Positions 59,255-64,000 of a stretch of DNA of 64,000 nucleotides are shown one piece after another (position 1 is the first letter of the stretch; each line of letters starts with the position of its first letter). Both the position numbers and the translations under genes were made by a program. The stretch covers positions 18,314,501 to 18,378,500 of the forward strand of contig NC_135362.1 of NCBI RefSeq assembly GCF_051622035.1, in the 5' to 3' direction. This DNA comes from Arctopsyche grandis. Lineage: Eukaryota; Arthropoda; Insecta; Trichoptera; Hydropsychidae. The notes beneath the pieces are model-generated. The model worked only from the letters and a program-made list of their open reading frames with translations. It ran no database searches and was not told the origin of the DNA.

Positions 59255-59278
59255 TGTCAAGAACGGTCGTTCTTGACA
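59255..59278. other. Perfect 10 bp inverted repeat
   Basis: TGTCAAGAAC, four bases, then GTTCTTGACA. It lies in a GC-richer patch (59,030-59,340). It could be a dimeric transcription-factor site, but it fits no consensus I can name with confidence. Confidence 0.4.
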
Positions 59279-60329
59279 CAATTCAACCGAGACCTCCACG
59301 GCGAGACGCGCAGAGAAGCCTCCACAGGGAAAGTAGGGTGACCGTGTTATCGAATTTAGAGGTCCGCGTTCGAGTCGTTGAGCGTCTTCTATGTTTGCGA
59401 TTGATTGATAAACGGACGTCCTAACGCTAATGGTCTATCGCGACACATGTAGCTTATTAGAGCGCGAAATATCGTCAAATGTGGAGTAAGTGTGCCAGAG
59501 ACGGATTAATGTCACTCTTTTGACTGTCGAGCGATCAAAATGGTTAACGAAATCTACACGAATTGATACACGCCGAATTGATATGATGATTTTTATCTTT
59601 TGCCAATTAAAAATTTCAATGTAATTCAAAATTTATGTGACACAGATTACCCTCTGAAGGCTCGTGCAAAAATTTTATTTATCCAAATTTAACGAGCCCT
59701 CCTCGATTTGTATTGAGTGACATAAAAAAAAAATCGGGTATTAAATTCCCTATCACGCTTAGCGTCAAAATGTTTTCTCTTTTTTTTATACAAATATTTA
59801 AAGATCGCCAGATTACAATATCAATATGGGTGGTTGAAATTTCAAACAACTTTGTAGTTTTTATTTAATATTCATAAATACGTTTACGTTCCCTTTTTGG
59901 AATTAAGACGAAGTATACTTTTAACAATCTCCAAATTAAAATGATAAACAATAATATTATATAATTTCGAATAATCATTGCTTATTTTAAGTGTGGTTAA
60001 TATATGTATTTAATTATTAAAAATAATTTTAATTGCCTTTTATGGATTAAAATGATGCATACATATTCTGTAATACGTGCGTATATGAAGCATAGACTAT
60101 AATAGCATAATAGGGATGTCAATTATAAATTCTCAATTCCTGTATATATGTTTCATAATCGATCAAAACACATCACGAGTGGTGAACATATGTATGTATA
60201 CATACATACATATGGCAGATTTTTTTTCCAATAATGTTTTTCTTGTAGTAATTGAAGGATTTGTTTCCGAGGCAAACGAACTCGCATATAAAATACACAT
60301 GTTAATAATCTGAAATCGGTATTGTATAT

Positions 60330-60360
60330 CGACGTATCGATCGTTATCGATCGTTCGAAT
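60330..60360. promoter_or_regulatory. Twin TATCGAT sites
   Basis: GTATCGATCGTTATCGATCG holds two TATCGAT cores 10 bp apart, the core of the Drosophila DRE bound by DREF. It lies about 650 bp upstream of the TATA promoter at 61.0 kb. Confidence 0.3.
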
Positions 60361-60995
60361 GCCACGACTCTCGCTGAAGAATAACTGCACCTCCTCGTGG
60401 CATTGCTGCGCGGCCCGTCCCAATGAAGACAAATTATAATGCAACCTATAAATAACCCATTAAGAGTCTCTTCTGCATCGAGTCGCATTGCTGCAATCGT
60501 CCATTTGTTTGCCCGTCGCTTGCGAAAGATCAAGGAAAACTTCCATTAGCGAGATATTGTCTCACCCCGTGGCTCCTTTGTCTCCTCTCGGCAGACGACG
60601 GCTGGCCTTACCCCTTTGCCCTCTGGTCCTGTTGAGGACGAGTCAATTACCATATATACTGTGTTATGGCGAATATGAAAATGTGCTCTCTCGTTGCAAT
60701 AATAATAATGCGATGACGGGCCATTCTGTCGTCGTCTTTCTAGTCCAGTCATCGCTATCACTTCATTATCGTGCGATACATCCAATAAATTTTCCAATTC
60801 AACGTTGGATAGCCAATTATACGCTCACTTTGTCGGGTAAACTTGATTTGAATTAATCAGTGTTATTTAGAGTTGGGATTGTTAGCGCCGCCTACGTCGT
60901 GACCCCAATTCGGATGATGTGTCCCGCCCAAATCGTGTCGCCCTGACGGTCACCCTACGCGCAACAAATCCGTACATATGTACTTGCGCGAATAT

Positions 60996-61109
60996 TATAT
61001 AAACGCGTGCAAAACTTTCACTTAGACGACAGACATTTTGGCGAGTGACATTTTTTTTCATTCTCTCATAGTTAATAATTATTTATCGAAAGTTGAACGC
61101 TCATTCTCA
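60996..61109 (+). promoter_or_regulatory. TATA promoter and non-coding leader exon
   Basis: TATATAAA (60,996-61,003) is followed by TTTCACTTAGACGAC; TCACTT with A at 61,020 resembles the insect initiator and lies 24 bp from the first T of the TATA box. About 90 bp later TTCTCA|GTAAGTGACC gives a consensus donor (intron starts at 61,110). The leader has no ATG. The gene it feeds would lie on the plus strand beyond 61.1 kb; no coding exon is recognised before 64,000. Confidence 0.45.
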
Positions 61110-61263
61110 GTAAGTGACCACCATTAATTGTTCGCCGTTTTTCAACGGGAAAAAGTCAAGACTAAATTGAAAATGAATTGTCATATGACTCCGCTTACGT
61201 ATGTATGTATAAAAATATATGTAATTTTAAAGTAAAAGACGCCAAATCGATGGTTTTTATTTT

Positions 61264-61299
61264 ATAATTGACTGTAATAAGTTAATTACAGTCAATTAT
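61264..61299. other. Perfect 15 bp hairpin
   Basis: ATAATTGACTGTAAT and its exact reverse complement are separated by AAGTTA, 155 bp into the putative intron after the 61.1 kb donor. Confidence 0.6.
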
Positions 61300-64000
61300 T
61301 GCAAGTACACTTATAGAATGAAAATAAAAAGTACATTCATGATTTAAGACTATATTGTTATTTTAAAATAGGTTGTCAATACCTGATTCGATGCAAATTT
61401 CGCCACGGGGTTCGCGGATTATAAACAAAGCCACTTTCACGTACTGTAGTAAGTGTAAATCGTTCTTGACATGGCGTAATGAACCGTAAAAGATACGGGA
61501 CCGATTTGCATAAATACATTAGACTTATCTCAATTAGTCCCGTTTTTTTTATTTCGCATGTGTCCATTACCACAAGATGAAGTCTCTCAACAACTTTATA
61601 TGTATATGCGTTTTTTTCGTATGTTTGGACACCCGCTGATTGAGGAAGTGTGAATTGTTTCGTAATGCAATTATGTATCCTCATTTTTTCAGTCGAGAAA
61701 TCATGAGAAAATTTTGCACACTCTTTTGCACGTGTCGTATGTGCTATCGTAATCCGGACAGATTTGTATTTGAAAGCGACTTTGGTGATTATACATACCT
61801 ATTCCTTCTTTATATTGTTCAAATAAATAGTTGAACATTTAACAAAAATATGTGACCCCGTTTTCTATATATGCATTTCACTTGATAAATTCAAAGAATT
61901 GAACTACACGAAAATCGTGATACTTAAGTACGTACAAAATTTTTACCAAACGTATACACATTTTACTAAGAGCTTTTCACAGCATGAGCCCTTGTTTTGC
62001 TCACACTCAGAATTCGATAAATGTACTCATATTGTGCTTTCACTTCATGATTAAATTCTGATAAAGATAACTATAAATATTTTACTTTTATCACGATTTT
62101 GTGGAATTTGTACATATGTAAGTACAATTTCGTTCTAGTTTTGGCAAGTTATGACTCGAGCACCGATTGCACAATGTCATCATGCATTTGACATTTCAGT
62201 CGATCATGGCAAAATGTCGAGATGTATGCGATTCATCTGCAAGAGGTCGAATTGTAAGAAGTGTTGCAAAATCGCGCGTGTATGAATCGCTTTATGTTGT
62301 GATTTATCGTACTGAGATGTTTACCATCCGATAAAGTTGAAAATTGTCATAAGTCCTGTACTTTTTTATTTTTTTATTTTTGTCTTGTCGTGTTAAAATT
62401 TTAACTATAACTTACTACTATCGACAGATGGTCATTTTTTCACGACCAAGAGACATTCATTAAACGGCTTTATTGATGTGGCGTTAAATCCGACACGTCG
62501 TAACATAGAGCCGCGTGGGTACTACACGCAAGAAAGTGAATTAAGTACCAGAATGAAGACGGTCACCACTATCCATATATGGCATACTCATATATCATAA
62601 AATGCTTTTTTCTTACATATGTACTTTTTTCTAATGTTTGCTCAAAAAAAAAGCCAAGGTATTTTATAGGTTGTTTCTTCACGTGTTCCGTTATCGTATA
62701 ATATCATCGATACTTTCCCTTGTATATAGTTCTTGTTAGTTGATATTAAAAAGGATACAAAGACACTTGTCCATATCAGGATTCATTATGACAATGATTG
62801 ATTCATTGACAAGTGGCATCAGACGTGTACCGGAAGTACATCAATATACGGAATATTAATTAATATAGAGTTTCCAAGCGCAACTTTATCGCATATCCTT
62901 AATTTGCTTGCATTTGTTCTTGACTTACTTCGATCGTCGTTTGATATATTCAAGTGTTAAATTAATCCGATTTAGTCACCTTGTTCTCATATCGACACAT
63001 AAGTACATTGGACATTAAATTTGAAGAAAATCACATGTCGGTTACGTTTTACTTTTTATACATACAAATGTATTTAAGATAAATGACAGAGCGTATAATA
63101 GAATTTGACGTTTGCATTTCACATCCGACGAATGTAACAAACTCGCTAGACGGATCAAATAAAAACACATGAATTCAATTAGCGAAGTCGTCTTAGATTT
63201 AATTGACGATTTGCACGGTTATTTGTTTTGCCTTTTTTTTTAAATATCAATTTTCGGAACGGGGTAATAAATACGTATGTATGCGTTTAAATGTCGAAAA
63301 AAATGTGGGCCATCGGAACGGTAAATTCTCCCAGAAGGAAACAAAAAATAATATTATATACTTACATATGTGAAACGGGTTTACCCTCGCTGACTAAAAT
63401 GATTCTAGTCAAATACGTGCATGTTGTGATATGATCTTTGGCAGATGTTTTTTGGCGACAAGGTCCCAGGTTCGACGGCCGATTCGAGCAAAAAGCGATC
63501 GCTCCGTTCCCCAATGCGGTGACATGTTGCCAATTGTCAATATAGCGTGTGTCAGTCAAGAGACGGTTTTTAGTTTGCTTTGTTCGTTGTGGCACAAGTG
63601 TTGGATTTTAATTGTATGTATTTACATACATACGTATTTGATCGTCGGAATCGATTAGACGTAATGCCGGAAAATTGACATTTGTATGAGATTATTTCCA
63701 ACATATGTATCTATGTAGTTTTAAAATTCAATAAAATAAACTAGAAATGTACGTTCGACTTTCTCGTTTTTGATCATAGGACTTTTATTTTTCGTCCACG
63801 ATGAGGTTTTTATTTTTTAATTCCGAACATCCCAATGATGATGCTGCAGAAAAGGGTTTATTTAAACATCGGTCACGTTTGTAAGGCATTTTTATTTTTA
63901 TTTATTGTTATACCTACTTACAACAAAAATTCATTTTTTTTTGGCCATTTAAAATAGATCGACTCGTCCCCTTCCTGTTCGTACAAATTGAAGACGTTAC
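61300..64000. other. No gene seen
   Basis: AT-rich to the window edge. Frames of 60-100 codons (61,376-61,684 on the minus strand, 63,431-63,658 on the plus strand) have no conserved features. A TATGTA cluster lies near 63,610-63,640. Confidence 0.45.

Noticed and set aside
1-64000. CRISPR array, prokaryotic operons or phage genes
   Set aside because: No spaced direct repeats of CRISPR type, no ribosome-binding-site-led gene clusters; spliced animal genes throughout.

Overview
The window is nuclear DNA from an insect. It is AT-rich, introns are short where genes are compact (75 to about 440 bp), and TACATA/TATGTA microsatellite clusters are scattered throughout. The recognisable genes have clear animal orthologues. 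I cannot name the insect order from the sequence.

Layout. Positions 1-8,040 hold no recognisable gene. At 9,442-11,095 (+) lies a three-exon rhodopsin-type orphan GPCR, with a putative upstream 5' UTR exon and a piggyBac-like MITE before it. At 12,260-19,036 (-) is one giant 6.8 kb coding exon of SMG1, the nonsense-mediated-decay PI3K-like kinase. It stops at a splice donor inside the kinase domain; the 3' exons are not recognisable in the remaining 12 kb. Between SMG1 and its divergent neighbour RRP7 lies an LTR-element pile-up (19,228-27,034): two diverged solo-LTR-like segments and three young insertions. The young ones are a 1,084 bp TRIM (+), a 4,335 bp CsRn1-type Ty3/Gypsy element (-) with a broken pol, and a second copy of the TRIM (-). 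Each of the three has its own 4 bp target-site duplication. RRP7 (27,471-28,664, +; pre-rRNA processing) follows, tail to tail with a six-exon INTS15/C7orf26 gene (29,257-31,218, -; Integrator complex). The last INTS15 intron holds a 358 bp foldback element with an 8 bp duplication.

From 31.2 kb to the right end the window is nearly gene-free. I can support only the first coding exon of a Ras-superfamily GTPase (ATG at 47,072), with a CpG-rich probable leader exon near 45.8 kb, and a TATA promoter with a leader exon and donor at about 61.0 kb. The rest holds MITE-like inverted repeats, tRNA-like SINE fragments, a LINE 3' fragment, a degenerate CCGGAAGT-motif array and simple repeats. This pattern fits long introns and regulatory DNA.

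The conserved genes are RNA-metabolism housekeeping genes (mRNA surveillance, rRNA processing, snRNA/transcription control). No new multi-gene system is evident. The most unusual content is the LTR cluster with its shared tRNA-Trp-type priming, the truncated SMG1 locus, and the orphan GPCR.
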